A stretch of DNA of 38,135 bases from Chloroflexota bacterium (GTDB taxonomy: Bacteria > Chloroflexota > Dehalococcoidia > Lucifugimonadales > Lucifugimonadaceae). Positions 19,001 through 28,185 of the stretch are shown here, in pieces (within the stretch, counting starts at the first letter, position 1; each line of letters opens with the position of its first letter). A program made the translations under genes and the position numbers. The stretch is taken from contig JABHBJ010000037.1 in NCBI GenBank assembly GCA_018673955.1, forward strand, positions 1-38,135, given 5' to 3'. The notes beneath the pieces are model-generated. The model saw nothing but the letters and a program-made list of their open reading frames with translations. It had not been told where the DNA came from and ran no database searches.

Positions 19001-19692
19001 CGCGACCCTCCGTTCGAGCTAGATATTCCGGTCGCCGTTCGTTTAAGCAACCAATTGTGAACTGCCAATGCGATTACGCCCAGAACAACCGATACCAACG
19101 CCAATCGCCAAGCATCGCCTGTATCTCCTGCCGAAATTCGTGTGAATATCGCTGACGGAAGCGTTTGTGTACGCCCAGGAATGTTTCCTGCAACGATAAT
19201 CGTTGCTCCGAATTCAGATAACGCCCTAACAAATCCGAGAAGTACCCCAGCGATAACCCCTCGATAAGCAAGAGGGAGTGTGATTGTCAGCAAAGTGCGA
19301 ATCGATCCCGCACCAAGCCCACGTGCTGCAACTTCAAGCCGAGGATCGACGCCCGCGAGCGAGGCTGCAAAAGAACGAACCACAAGCGGCAACGAAACAA
19401 TAGCAGCCGCCAACGCCGCCGCTATCCACGTAAACGCCAAGGTCGACCCGAACACCGACTCGCTCAATCGCCCTATCCAACCGTTTGTTCCTACAAGCCA
19501 CAACAACGCATAACCAACCACTACTGGCGGAAGCGCAAGAGGGAGCGAAACAAACACATCGAGTACGAACTTGCCTCTGAAGTTTTTTCGAACCAATAGC
19601 CACGCCAGCAACATACCAACCGGCAACGTCACTGTCGTCGCAACAAGTGCGATCTGCACCGATAGTGCAACTACGGAAATATCAGAGGTCAT
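18997..19692 (-). CDS. modB: molybdate ABC transporter permease
   Basis: 231-residue inner-membrane permease with about five or six helices. SLPLALPPVVVGYALLWLVG and the EAA loop EVAARGLGAGSIRTLLTITL followed by PLAYRGVIAG are typical of ModB; FVRALSEFGATIIVAGNIPG and RTQTLPSAIF are the diagnostic ModB stretch. It starts about 30 bases after modA and overlaps modC by four bases. Confidence 0.95.
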   Translation of the reverse strand: MTSDISVVALSVQIALVATTVTLPVGMLLAWLLVRKNFRGKFVLDVFVSLPLALPPVVVGYALLWLVGTNGWIGRLSESVFGSTLAFTWIAAALAAAIVSLPLVVRSFAASLAGVDPRLEVAARGLGAGSIRTLLTITLPLAYRGVIAGVLLGFVRALSEFGATIIVAGNIPGRTQTLPSAIFTRISAGDTGDAWRLALVSVVLGVIALAVHNWLLKRTATGISSSNGGSR

Positions 19693-19719
19693 GGCTATAG
19701 GTAAGTAGTGGACAAGGTT

Positions 19720-20505
19720 TTAAGTACCGGCTGCTTCGGAGAACTTGATTGTAAATCCAGTAGACTCGAAGACACCATGCACAGTGGGCGATTTAGAAAG
19801 GAATTCGAAAAATTCCACCGCAGAAGCCGAATTTTCAGCGAGTTTCACTGATCGACCAACGTAAATGATCGGTGAATATCCTTCATATATTTCGTTCATG
19901 ATCGAAACCGAATCCGACCCGAAAGCATCAGTACGATAGACGATTCCGTAGTCTGAGTTTCCCGATTCGACTGCGGCCAAGGCAGCCCGCACATCCACGG
20001 CAAATATCAGATCGTTTTCGATATCTTGCCAAACTCCTCTAGATTCAAAGGCTTGTTTCGCGAACTGACCCGCCGGAGCCAACGCCGGATCGGCGATAAC
20101 CACCCGAGCATCAGATGCAGCTAGGTCGCTGAGTTTTCCAACATGTCCAGCATCCTGCAAACCGATCACAAGCAGCGTATTAACCAATCCTATGCTGCCT
20201 TCGGGAACTGGATTCACTAGATCTCCCAGAATCGTCTTAGGTTCTTCTCCTACAAAGAAAACTCCGTCGGCCGGCGCACCGAATTTGGCGATTTGATTAG
20301 CGAGCGTCAACGATCCGCCAAAACTGAACTCAACCTGCTTTCCAGTTTCGCGTTCATAAATCGCCGCAGATTCCGAAAGCACATCTGAAAGAGAAGCGGC
20401 CGCGAATATCAGCGGCACGTCATCATCCGAGTTCCCACCGCAAGAAGCAGCAAGTGTCATGAGCATCAAACCAAGTACGAATTGAACTGAACAGTGACGC
20501 AACAA
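19720..20505 (-). CDS. modA: molybdate ABC transporter substrate-binding lipoprotein
   Basis: About 261 residues. The proposed TTG start at 20505 (GAGGAA upstream) gives a lipoprotein signal ending LMTLAASC, with Cys at 22. The body is ModA-like: LIFAAASLSDVLSESA, EFSFGGSLTLANQIAKFGAP, ADGVFFVGEEPKT, ALAPAGQFAKQAFES and DYGIVYRTDA. ModA proteins bind molybdate or tungstate and deliver it to ModBC. The frame is open to an ATG at 20637, but that would put 44 extra polar residues before the signal peptide. First gene of the modABC transcript, divergent from a methyltransferase gene. Confidence 0.9.
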   Translation of the reverse strand: MLRHCSVQFVLGLMLMTLAASCGGNSDDDVPLIFAAASLSDVLSESAAIYERETGKQVEFSFGGSLTLANQIAKFGAPADGVFFVGEEPKTILGDLVNPVPEGSIGLVNTLLVIGLQDAGHVGKLSDLAASDARVVIADPALAPAGQFAKQAFESRGVWQDIENDLIFAVDVRAALAAVESGNSDYGIVYRTDAFGSDSVSIMNEIYEGYSPIIYVGRSVKLAENSASAVEFFEFLSKSPTVHGVFESTGFTIKFSEAAGT

Positions 20506-20648
20506 CAGCGATAATTCCTCTATTGAAATCGGTAAGCTCTGATAGAATTGATCGGCTGCTACTAAGAGTTGTGGCTGATCCTCAACGATCATACGTGGGA
20601 TCGAATCTGAACAAGCGCTGTACACGCAGCGGATCATGAGGCACGAAT

Positions 20649-21473
20649 TTGGTAACAGCTAGCGAAGAATACAACTTCACAAGCTTCTCCAAGCTACCGT
20701 TCTACACCAAGGTAAACGAACGTTTGCTCGATCTTGCTGAAGTTGGCAAGCAGAGAAAAATAGTTGATCTGGGTTGCGGTACCGGTGGCATTACTAAACT
20801 TATGCTTGAACGACTTCAGTCTGCCAAGGAAACGGTAATTTACGCTGTTGACCATTCCACAACCGCGCTTAAAGTGGCAGCGGAAGAAATTGGCGAGCGC
20901 AAGGACGTTGCGATCAATTACGTCCACTCAGAGGTCCAAAACCTCACAGGTGCCGTGAAAGACAAGGTCGACGCGGTTGTTTACTGCAACTCGATTCACT
21001 ACGTTCCAGAAAAGACGGTTTTGATCCACCAGATCAAAGAAAAACTTCTTCAGAACGGAATCTTCGCCTTCAACACTTCGTTCTACGAAGGTTCGCACCC
21101 GGACGACAGTCTGCTGTTTTTCCGCAAGTGGATGATGCGATCACTTCGCATTCTAAAACGTGAATATGGTCTATCAGCTGACAAGTCACAGAAAGTTGAA
21201 TCTAGAGTCCAGCTTAAAGCTCAGGACTATATCGACCTAGTCGAGAACGCTGGATTCAAAGTGCTGGTCAACGACTTCAACCGAGTCGAAGTTCCGCACG
21301 AAGGTTGGCACCACATCTCTGGATTCTCCGACTGGATCGAAGGCGTAATGCCTGGTGTTCCACTCGACATCGGACGCGAAGTACTACAAAAGGGACTCGC
21401 GCAGATTTGGGAAGAGATGCAACTAAAGACGGTTCCCCGAGTATGGCTCTCTGTCAGCGCCGCTAAGATATAG
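20649..21473 (+). CDS. class I SAM-dependent methyltransferase
   Basis: 274 residues. IVDLGCGTGGITKLML (38-53) is SAM-binding motif I; VIYAVDHSTTALKVA is motif II with the acidic ribose ligand, and VVYCNSIHYVPEK is the motif IV region. The C-terminal half (SLLFFRKWMMRSLRILKREY and GWHHISGFSDWIEGVMPGV) looks like a substrate cap of the small-molecule (UbiE/tocopherol-type) methyltransferases. The substrate is unknown. The TTG start has GAGG seven bases upstream. It is divergent from modA and ends at a strong terminator, so it is probably a single-gene transcript. Confidence 0.85.
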   Translation: MVTASEEYNFTSFSKLPFYTKVNERLLDLAEVGKQRKIVDLGCGTGGITKLMLERLQSAKETVIYAVDHSTTALKVAAEEIGERKDVAINYVHSEVQNLTGAVKDKVDAVVYCNSIHYVPEKTVLIHQIKEKLLQNGIFAFNTSFYEGSHPDDSLLFFRKWMMRSLRILKREYGLSADKSQKVESRVQLKAQDYIDLVENAGFKVLVNDFNRVEVPHEGWHHISGFSDWIEGVMPGVPLDIGREVLQKGLAQIWEEMQLKTVPRVWLSVSAAKI

Positions 21474-21501
21474 TCTGACCCTGCTCCAACAATTGTCCCT
21501 T

Positions 21502-21531
21502 AAAGACCCTGCAATCGTAGGGTCTTTTTTT
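21502..21531 (+). terminator. intrinsic terminator of the methyltransferase gene
   Basis: AAAGACCCT (21502-21510) pairs perfectly with AGGGTCTTT (21519-21527) across an eight-base loop and runs into a T7 tract. It follows the methyltransferase stop by about 28 bases. Confidence 0.92.
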
Positions 21532-21678
21532 GTATTTTGGGTGACCCGGCTCTGACAATCAAATGACGTAGACGACGTGTTCTGTCGAAGTGATCTAAAT
21601 ATACGAAACTATTCCTCGTGTATTCTCTGAAGCGGTCGACGAATAAGCGACCTTTCATTCATTGAGCAGAGGGATCAG

Positions 21679-22037
21679 TTGAAAAACTCACTTGACAATC
21701 GTCCGAAACTGTCACAACAACTCATCGAATTTCTCTGTGAGAAACTTGGCAAAAAGGTCTCAATATCAGGCGACTTCAATCGCTTACAAGCCTGCTTCGA
21801 TACCGACACTACGTCCTCACGATTCTGAACGCACTAGAGGATTTAGATGAAGCCTTTATCGACTATTACACCGTACTTCGGGTCGACGAAGTTTACGCCA
21901 AAATAATTGGCAAGCGGCATGGCGTAGACCTCCCATACGTTGCTCCAGACGGCTATGCGTGGGATCGACCTGATTTATTCGCCGTCGTCACCCGAATAAT
22001 CAGAGAAACAACGGGAATAGATCTAGTTTCGGTGTAA
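21679..22037 (+). CDS. small hypothetical gene split over two frames (possible -1 frameshift)
   Basis: A first frame opens at TTG 21679 (AGAGGG just upstream) and would stop at 21828 after 49 residues, beginning MKNSLDNRPKLSQQLIEFLC. The -1 frame is open across the overlap and continues to a TAA at 22035-22037, with a protein-like composition (HYVLTILNALEDLDEAFIDY, then VDLPYVAPDGYAWDRPDLF). The frames overlap at C-AAA-AAG (21750-21756). A -1 shift there yields one 119-residue protein, KLGKK joining GLNIRRLQ. This could be programmed frameshifting, a missing A in a homopolymer (sequencing or assembly error), or a decaying gene. I recognise no family. Confidence 0.4.
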
Positions 22038-22064
22038 CCGCATCCAAACCGAAAAGCGGAACCC

Positions 22065-25000
22065 CTACTCGCCGTCGAGATACTCGGCGAGAGTCTTGAT
22101 GTTGTACGCCTGACCGCCAGTAACTCCTGCTACCGTCCCTTCAGCCTCGACAGCACAACGTGCAGTGTCGATAGATGTGAAGCATGGAATTCGTTGCATC
22201 GAAGCTGAACGACGAATATGGAAACCATCTTGCATGGTCGCACGATCACCAGTCACCGTATTCACGACAGCACTAACGGTTCCATCCTCAATGATATCAA
22301 CAACGGTTCGACCGTCACGACTCTCTAGTCGTTTTTCAACTTCGTGTACGTCTATGCCCATAGCGCGGATCATCTCGGCTGTTCCGCTCGTTGCGTAGAT
22401 CGTATGCCCCGCTTCTTCGAGAGTTCGAACAAGACCCAGTGCATCCGCTTTGTCAGGATCAGCGATGCTCAACAACACTGCGCCACCGACAGGAACGTTC
22501 AGTCCTGAACCAAGAAGTGCTTTGGTAACTGCACCTTCGAATGTGGTGTCGATGCCCATCACCTCACCGGTCGATTTCATCTCGGGGCCAAGGTAAGTAT
22601 CCACACCGGCAAGCTTCGACATAGAGAACACTGGCGCCTTCACGGCAATCAGGTTCTGCTTCTTGGCGAGCCCGCCTTTGTAGCCCTGCTCCTTGATCGA
22701 CATTCCACGCATTACATCAGTAGCAATACGAACCATAGGAATTCTAGTGACCTTCGAAATGAACGGAATTGTTCGTGAAGAACGTGGATTCACTTCGATT
22801 ATGTAAATTTCGGGATCACCAGATTTGCCGTCTGCACCACTCTTATTGAATCCACGATACGTGCCGCCACCTGCGACTACGAACTGAATGTTCATTAGTC
22901 CCACAATGCCCAGCGCAAGTCCGATTCGACGTGTGTAATCGACAATCGTCTCAACCTCCGCCTCAGTCAGCGACTGCGCTGGGTAGACGGCCATTGAGTC
23001 GCCAGAGTGAACTCCAGCCCGTTCGATGTGCTGCATAATTCCGGGAATCAATACATCCTTGCCGTCGCAAACCGCATCGACTTCGACTTCGAGTCCGGTC
23101 AGGTAGTGATCAATCAGAATCGTCTGACCCGGGAATTCCCTCATCGCCATTTCGAAATATCTAACGACTTCTGCTGGAGTCTGAACGATCTCCATCGCCC
23201 GACCGCCGAGCACATAGCTAGGTCGCACAAGTACCGGGTAACCGACGTTGCTGGCGACCTGAAGTGCACTCTCAACGTCAGACGCCATTCCTCCCGGAGG
23301 CTGTGGTAATCCGTGTCGTGAAGTGACTTCCTCGAATCGACCACGATCCGAAGCTAGGTCGATGACATCTGGTGTCGAGCCCAACACCGGCAGATCGGCC
23401 ACTCCCAGCGATTGCGATAGGTTGATGGCAGTTTGGCCACCAAACTGCACCATCGCAGCAGGGTTGTTTTCAGCAACTCCCCCACCTTCGTTTTCAATAA
23501 TGTCTCGAACACTCTCTTCGTCAAGAGGCTCAAAGTAAAGACGGTCTGAAGTATCAAAGTCGGTCGAAACCGTTTCAGGATTCGAGTTAATCATCACCGA
23601 TTCAACGCCAGCTTTTTGAAGCGCCCAAGCAGCATGAACAGAGCAGTAATCGAACTCGATACCCTGCCCGATTCGAATCGGGCCGCTGCCCAATACGATC
23701 GCAGTTTCACGACCGGTAGGAATGGCTTCGTTCTCCTGCTCATACGTCGAGTAGAAGTAAGGAGTTACTGCCTCGAATTCACCAGCGCAGGTGTCGACCA
23801 TCTTGTAGACCGGTTTGAGTTCCCAGGCTTTTCGCATAGTTCGAACCTGCTCAGGTAGGTAGCCCGCAAGCGTGCTGATCTGCGAATCAGAGAAACCGAG
23901 TCGCTTGGCACGCCACATCAAATCCGATGTTAGCTCTTCCGCTAGCAGCGTTCGTTCCATTCCAACAATTCGCTGGAGCGCACGTGTGAACCAAGGATCA
24001 ACGCCGGTTTCCAGTGTTACCGATTCAGCTGTACGACCGCCACGAATAGCGGCAGTCAGTTTCCAAATACGATCATCGTCGGCAAGCAGATCTGGCGGAC
24101 CGTGGTTGCCCCATTCGGGATCTTCCCAAAGCAGCGAACCACGACCGTTTTCAAGCGAACGTACAGCCTTTTGCAATGCCGCCTCGAAGGTACGATCAAT
24201 CGCCATCACCTCGCCGGTCGCCTTCATCTGGGTCCCCAGCGAACGGTCGCCTGTTGGGAACTTATCGAACGGCCATCGAGGAATTTTTACGACGCAGTAG
24301 TCGAGTGCAGGCTCGAAAGCGGCGGTCGTCTTCTCAGTAACAGCATTAGAAATTTGGTCGAGAGTCTTGCCGAGGGCGATCTTCGCTGCCACACGAGCAA
24401 TCGGGTAACCCGTTGCTTTTGACGCTAACGCCGATGAACGGCTCACACGAGGGTTCACTTCGATGACATAGTACATCGAGCCTTCCTCGTTGTACCCGGC
24501 ACCTTCACCAATAGTTTCGGCGACCATGTTGGAAGGTCGGTAAGCGAGCTGAACATTGCAGCCGCCCTTAATGCCGAGTCCGGAAATAATATTCAGCGAT
24601 GCCGTACGTAGACGCTGATAGTCCTTGTCGTTGAGCGTCTGACTTGGAGCCACGACGATAGAGTCGCCAGTGTGAACTCCCATCGGATCAAGATTTTCCA
24701 TGTTGCAGATGGTGATGACGTTTCCGTCGCCATCTCGCATCACTTCGTATTCGATCTCTTTCCATCCAAGCAGCGAATGCTCGATGAGAACCTGTCCAAC
24801 TTTGCTGGCTGCTATTCCGCCTGTGGCGATCTTGCGAAGTTCTTCTTCGTTTTGGGCGATTCCGCCACCGGTTCCACCGAGCGTGTAGGCGGGACGAACG
24901 ACTGCTGGATAACCGATCTTACGCCCCGCTTCGACTGCGTCTTCAACCGTTTCGACTGCAAACGATGGGAGCACTGGCTCGCCAAGGCGTTCGAGCAAAT

Positions 25001-25427
25001 CACGGAACTGCTCTCGGTCTTCGGCCATTTCGATAGTTTCGACTGAAGTACCGAGTGTTTTGACGTTGTACTTATCGAGAATTCCGGCTTTTTCTAGGTC
25101 AACAACAAGATTAAGCCCCGTTTGACCACCCATTGTTCCGATCACGCCGTCAGGACGTTCACGGTCGATGATTCGTTCGAGCACGGGCACTGTTAGTGGT
25201 TCGATGTAAATCCGATCAGCCATGTCCTCATCGGTCATGATCGTCGCCGGATTCGAGTTCACTAGAACAACCTCAACCCCTTCTTCACGAAGAGAACGAC
25301 AGGCCTGCGTACCTGCATAGTCGAACTCTGCTGCCTGACCAATAATGATCGGACCTGAACCAATAACCAGAACCTTTTTCAGAGTCTCGTCAATTCCCGA
25401 TTTCTCTATAGTCGCACCGTTAGTCAA
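22065..25427 (-). CDS. carB: carbamoyl-phosphate synthase large subunit
   Basis: 1120 residues (usual about 1070). Two homologous ATP-grasp halves are visible: the first begins VLVIGSGPIIIGQAAEFDYA, the second VLGSGPIRIGQGIEFDY about midway. Each carries the E-x-NPR-x-SR metal/ATP motif (VIEVNPRVSRSSALASK and IIEVNPRSSRTIPFISK). The C-terminal MGS-like domain includes IYATSGTAEMIRAMGIDVHE and is the usual allosteric site. It makes carbamoyl phosphate from ammonia, bicarbonate and 2 ATP for pyrimidines and arginine. The start is TTG with AGGAG six bases upstream. Last gene of the pyr operon. Confidence 0.98.
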   Translation of the reverse strand: MTNGATIEKSGIDETLKKVLVIGSGPIIIGQAAEFDYAGTQACRSLREEGVEVVLVNSNPATIMTDEDMADRIYIEPLTVPVLERIIDRERPDGVIGTMGGQTGLNLVVDLEKAGILDKYNVKTLGTSVETIEMAEDREQFRDLLERLGEPVLPSFAVETVEDAVEAGRKIGYPAVVRPAYTLGGTGGGIAQNEEELRKIATGGIAASKVGQVLIEHSLLGWKEIEYEVMRDGDGNVITICNMENLDPMGVHTGDSIVVAPSQTLNDKDYQRLRTASLNIISGLGIKGGCNVQLAYRPSNMVAETIGEGAGYNEEGSMYYVIEVNPRVSRSSALASKATGYPIARVAAKIALGKTLDQISNAVTEKTTAAFEPALDYCVVKIPRWPFDKFPTGDRSLGTQMKATGEVMAIDRTFEAALQKAVRSLENGRGSLLWEDPEWGNHGPPDLLADDDRIWKLTAAIRGGRTAESVTLETGVDPWFTRALQRIVGMERTLLAEELTSDLMWRAKRLGFSDSQISTLAGYLPEQVRTMRKAWELKPVYKMVDTCAGEFEAVTPYFYSTYEQENEAIPTGRETAIVLGSGPIRIGQGIEFDYCSVHAAWALQKAGVESVMINSNPETVSTDFDTSDRLYFEPLDEESVRDIIENEGGGVAENNPAAMVQFGGQTAINLSQSLGVADLPVLGSTPDVIDLASDRGRFEEVTSRHGLPQPPGGMASDVESALQVASNVGYPVLVRPSYVLGGRAMEIVQTPAEVVRYFEMAMREFPGQTILIDHYLTGLEVEVDAVCDGKDVLIPGIMQHIERAGVHSGDSMAVYPAQSLTEAEVETIVDYTRRIGLALGIVGLMNIQFVVAGGGTYRGFNKSGADGKSGDPEIYIIEVNPRSSRTIPFISKVTRIPMVRIATDVMRGMSIKEQGYKGGLAKKQNLIAVKAPVFSMSKLAGVDTYLGPEMKSTGEVMGIDTTFEGAVTKALLGSGLNVPVGGAVLLSIADPDKADALGLVRTLEEAGHTIYATSGTAEMIRAMGIDVHEVEKRLESRDGRTVVDIIEDGTVSAVVNTVTGDRATMQDGFHIRRSASMQRIPCFTSIDTARCAVEAEGTVAGVTGGQAYNIKTLAEYLDGE

Positions 25428-25474
25428 TCAAATCTCCTGTGTACCTTCAGGCACCAACTCTTGCTCATACAAAT

Positions 25475-25515
25475 ATCCCCCTCTCCTCGGTGAGAGGGTT
25501 GGGGTGAAGGAAAAC
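25475..25515. repeat. REP-like palindrome between carA and carB
   Basis: CCCTCTC (25479-25485) pairs with GAGAGGG (25492-25498), followed by TTGGGGTGAAGG. This form is common among bacterial REP-type intergenic repeats. It lies within the pyr transcript, between carA and carB. Confidence 0.5.
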
Positions 25516-25591
25516 CATCTAGTCAGTCAACGCCCTGCCGACACTCAATCATCCGCTTTCGACCTTCCTTACGATCAATTCCTCGAAACTA

Positions 25592-26809
25592 TTAAACCTT
25601 CGCTGCCGTTTTTCCCGCTTGACCCGTTCGAATCAGTCCAACGAACCGATCAAACAGATACTCACTGTCGTGCGGACCCGGTGACGCCTCAGAGTGGTAC
25701 TGAATGGTCATGATCGGCATGTCACGGTGACGAAGTCCCTCAACCGTCTGGTCGTTCAGGTTGATGTGGCTAACTTCGAGTCCGTCAGGCAAACCGTCAG
25801 CATCAACTGCATAACCGTGATTTTGTGCAGTCACATACACCCGACCCGATTCCAAATCCTTCACCGGTTGATTACCACCACGATGACCAAAGTGAAGTTT
25901 GAATGTCGAAGCTCCAAACGCCCGAGCAATAACCTGATGACCAAGACAAATTCCCATCATAGGAACCTTGCCAGCAAGCCCTTTGGCAGTCGCAACAGAA
26001 CGATCCAAAAGCTCTGGATCGCCAGGACCCGGTGAAAGCATCACGCCATCTGGCTCGTGACCTAATATATCGTCCGCAGAAGCATCGTCAGGAACGACAA
26101 TTACTTCGCACCCACGAGCACGAAGCGAACGCAAAATGTTCAACTTCACGCCGTAGTCGTTGACCACCACTTTCATATAGTTATCGCCAAGATCGCGCTG
26201 ACCAATGCCCCGCTCAACATCAACACCCATGCCGCCCTGTCGCGCCCGACCTCGTAGGTCGAAGAACGCTCGTGATTGCTCACCAGCATCGCCTGTCCAT
26301 TCGTAAATATCGTCGGTCGATACGTTTCCAACAACATCGAACTCGCCGTATCGAGGTGCCTTCGCTAGAGTCGCAAGCGCAGCTTCAACATCTTCGTTTG
26401 GAGTGATAATTCCCATCATCACACCAGCCGAACGGAGCTTACGCGTAATCGCCCGGGTATCGACACCCGAGATTCCCGGGATACCGTTCTCAACCAAATA
26501 ATCGTGAACCGTGCCTTCAGAAAGCGGATGTGAAGGCTCTTCGCAATCGTCTCGAACAACGAACCCGTTGACCTGAATTCGAGTCGACTCAACGTCGGCC
26601 TCGCTCGTGCCGTAGTTTCCGATCATCGGATAAGTCGGCACCAGAATCTGACCACCGTATGAAGGGTCGGTCAGCATCTCCTGATAACCGGTCATCGACG
26701 TGTTGAAAACCACCTCACCGGTGGTCTCACCCTCGGCACCAAGTCGCTTGCCGGGGAACACCGAACCATCTTCGAGCACTAAATACACATTGCCACGTAC
26801 ATCGTTCAT
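25592..26809 (-). CDS. carA: carbamoyl-phosphate synthase small subunit
   Basis: 405-residue glutamine amidotransferase that feeds ammonia to CarB. The N-terminal CPSase_sm domain has GEVVFNTSMTGYQEMLTDPS and SGVDTRAITRKLRSAG. The class I amidotransferase triad is C288 (GICLGHQ), H372 and E374 (YHSEASPGP). SPGPGDPELL precedes the nucleophile as usual. The ATG overlaps the pyrC stop by four bases, so translation is probably coupled. carB follows after 164 bases that hold a REP-like palindrome. Confidence 0.97.
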   Translation of the reverse strand: MNDVRGNVYLVLEDGSVFPGKRLGAEGETTGEVVFNTSMTGYQEMLTDPSYGGQILVPTYPMIGNYGTSEADVESTRIQVNGFVVRDDCEEPSHPLSEGTVHDYLVENGIPGISGVDTRAITRKLRSAGVMMGIITPNEDVEAALATLAKAPRYGEFDVVGNVSTDDIYEWTGDAGEQSRAFFDLRGRARQGGMGVDVERGIGQRDLGDNYMKVVVNDYGVKLNILRSLRARGCEVIVVPDDASADDILGHEPDGVMLSPGPGDPELLDRSVATAKGLAGKVPMMGICLGHQVIARAFGASTFKLHFGHRGGNQPVKDLESGRVYVTAQNHGYAVDADGLPDGLEVSHINLNDQTVEGLRHRDMPIMTIQYHSEASPGPHDSEYLFDRFVGLIRTGQAGKTAAKV

Positions 26810-28173
26810 TGCTTGGCCTCAGAAAACACGCCGCTGGCGTTCAGATCGAACACGGTCTCTCCTTGATAAATCGTTGTCACCACTCGACCCGCAAGCTCCA
26901 CGCCAGCTAACGGACTATTCACGCTCTTCGATTCGAACTGCTCCGGATTCACAACCCACTTGCTGCCCGGATCGATAATCGCCACGTCTGCCGAGAATCC
27001 CTTTTTCAGCGAACCGAGATCCTTACGCAAGATCGCAGCCGGACCCGCCGTTAGCGATTCGATCAGTCGAACTACCGAAATCTTTCCGGCATCGACTATC
27101 TGGAACACCGACGAGAACGCCGTTTCCAGCACGTTAATTCCGTGAGCGGCCTCGTTATATGTGCACACCTTGTCGGTAGCAGCGTGCGGTGCGTGATCGG
27201 TCGCAATGATGTCGATTAGACCTTCATTCAATGCGTCGATCACAGCTTCAACATCAGCCCTGCTCCGAAGCGGCGGATTCACTTTAGTGTTGGTGTCGTA
27301 AGCCTCAGAACCGACCGTTGCAGGAACTTCGCCCTTCAAGCCGTAAACCCATTCGTCGCTCAGGGTCAGGTGATGAGGAGTCACTTCAGCAGTAACATCT
27401 ACCCCGCTCTCTTTCGCAGTTCGCAGCGCAACAAGCGACCCAACTGTTGAAATGTGAGGAATGTGGAGTCGAGCTTTCGTCAGATCAGCAAGATGCAGAT
27501 CACGTGCCACCATGGCCGTTTCGGCCTCGGCAGGAACGCCGGCAAGCCCAAGACGTGTAGCGACCGTGCCTGCGCTCATAACCCCGCCCGCACCGATCTT
27601 CTTGTCCTCGGCGTGGTTGATGATCGGAAGTCCGAGCTCGACCGAATACGACAACGCCTGTCGCATAAGGTTCGCATCAGCTACCGGGTTACCATCGTCG
27701 GAGAAGCCGATCACGCCCGAATCTGCAAGTTCGCCCATCGGAGCAAGGCGCTTGCCCTTCTGGCCAATTGAAATCGCACCGATAGGAAGCACCCGGATCA
27801 GACCGTCAGCCGCCGAACGACGCATCACGTCGTCAACTACCGCCGCAGAATCCTGAACAGGGTCGGTATTCGGCATGGCACTTATCGTGGTGAATCCACC
27901 GTAAGCGGCGGCACGAGTGCCGGTGACAATCGTCTCTTTCCACTCTTGGCCGGGATCGCGCAGGTGAGTGTGAAGGTCGACAAACCCCGGCGAAACGATC
28001 TTGCCCGAAGCGTCGATCTGCTCGTATCCGTCTGGCGTTTTGCCACTCGACGCAGAAGTCACTTCGTCGATCTTGCCGTTTGAAATAAGAACGTCAGCGA
28101 CCCTATCGATCCCCTGTGCTGGATCAATCACTCTGCCGCCCGTTATTGCCAGTTTTCTGGCTGCCAAATGCAT
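26806..28173 (-). CDS. pyrC: dihydroorotase
   Basis: 455-residue zinc amidohydrolase that cyclises carbamoyl aspartate to dihydroorotate. The metal-binding H-x-H is H68/H70 in FVDLHTHLRDPGQEWKET, followed by AMPNTDPVQD. The catalytic Asp lies in IIATDHAPHA. Length and motifs fit the bacterial class I (PyrC/PyrX-type) enzymes with an intact active site. AGAAGGA precedes the ATG. It overlaps carA by four bases and lies 12 bases after pyrB. Confidence 0.96.
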   Translation of the reverse strand: MHLAARKLAITGGRVIDPAQGIDRVADVLISNGKIDEVTSASSGKTPDGYEQIDASGKIVSPGFVDLHTHLRDPGQEWKETIVTGTRAAAYGGFTTISAMPNTDPVQDSAAVVDDVMRRSAADGLIRVLPIGAISIGQKGKRLAPMGELADSGVIGFSDDGNPVADANLMRQALSYSVELGLPIINHAEDKKIGAGGVMSAGTVATRLGLAGVPAEAETAMVARDLHLADLTKARLHIPHISTVGSLVALRTAKESGVDVTAEVTPHHLTLSDEWVYGLKGEVPATVGSEAYDTNTKVNPPLRSRADVEAVIDALNEGLIDIIATDHAPHAATDKVCTYNEAAHGINVLETAFSSVFQIVDAGKISVVRLIESLTAGPAAILRKDLGSLKKGFSADVAIIDPGSKWVVNPEQFESKSVNSPLAGVELAGRVVTTIYQGETVFDLNASGVFSEAKQ

Positions 28174-28185
28174 ATTCCTTCTGAA

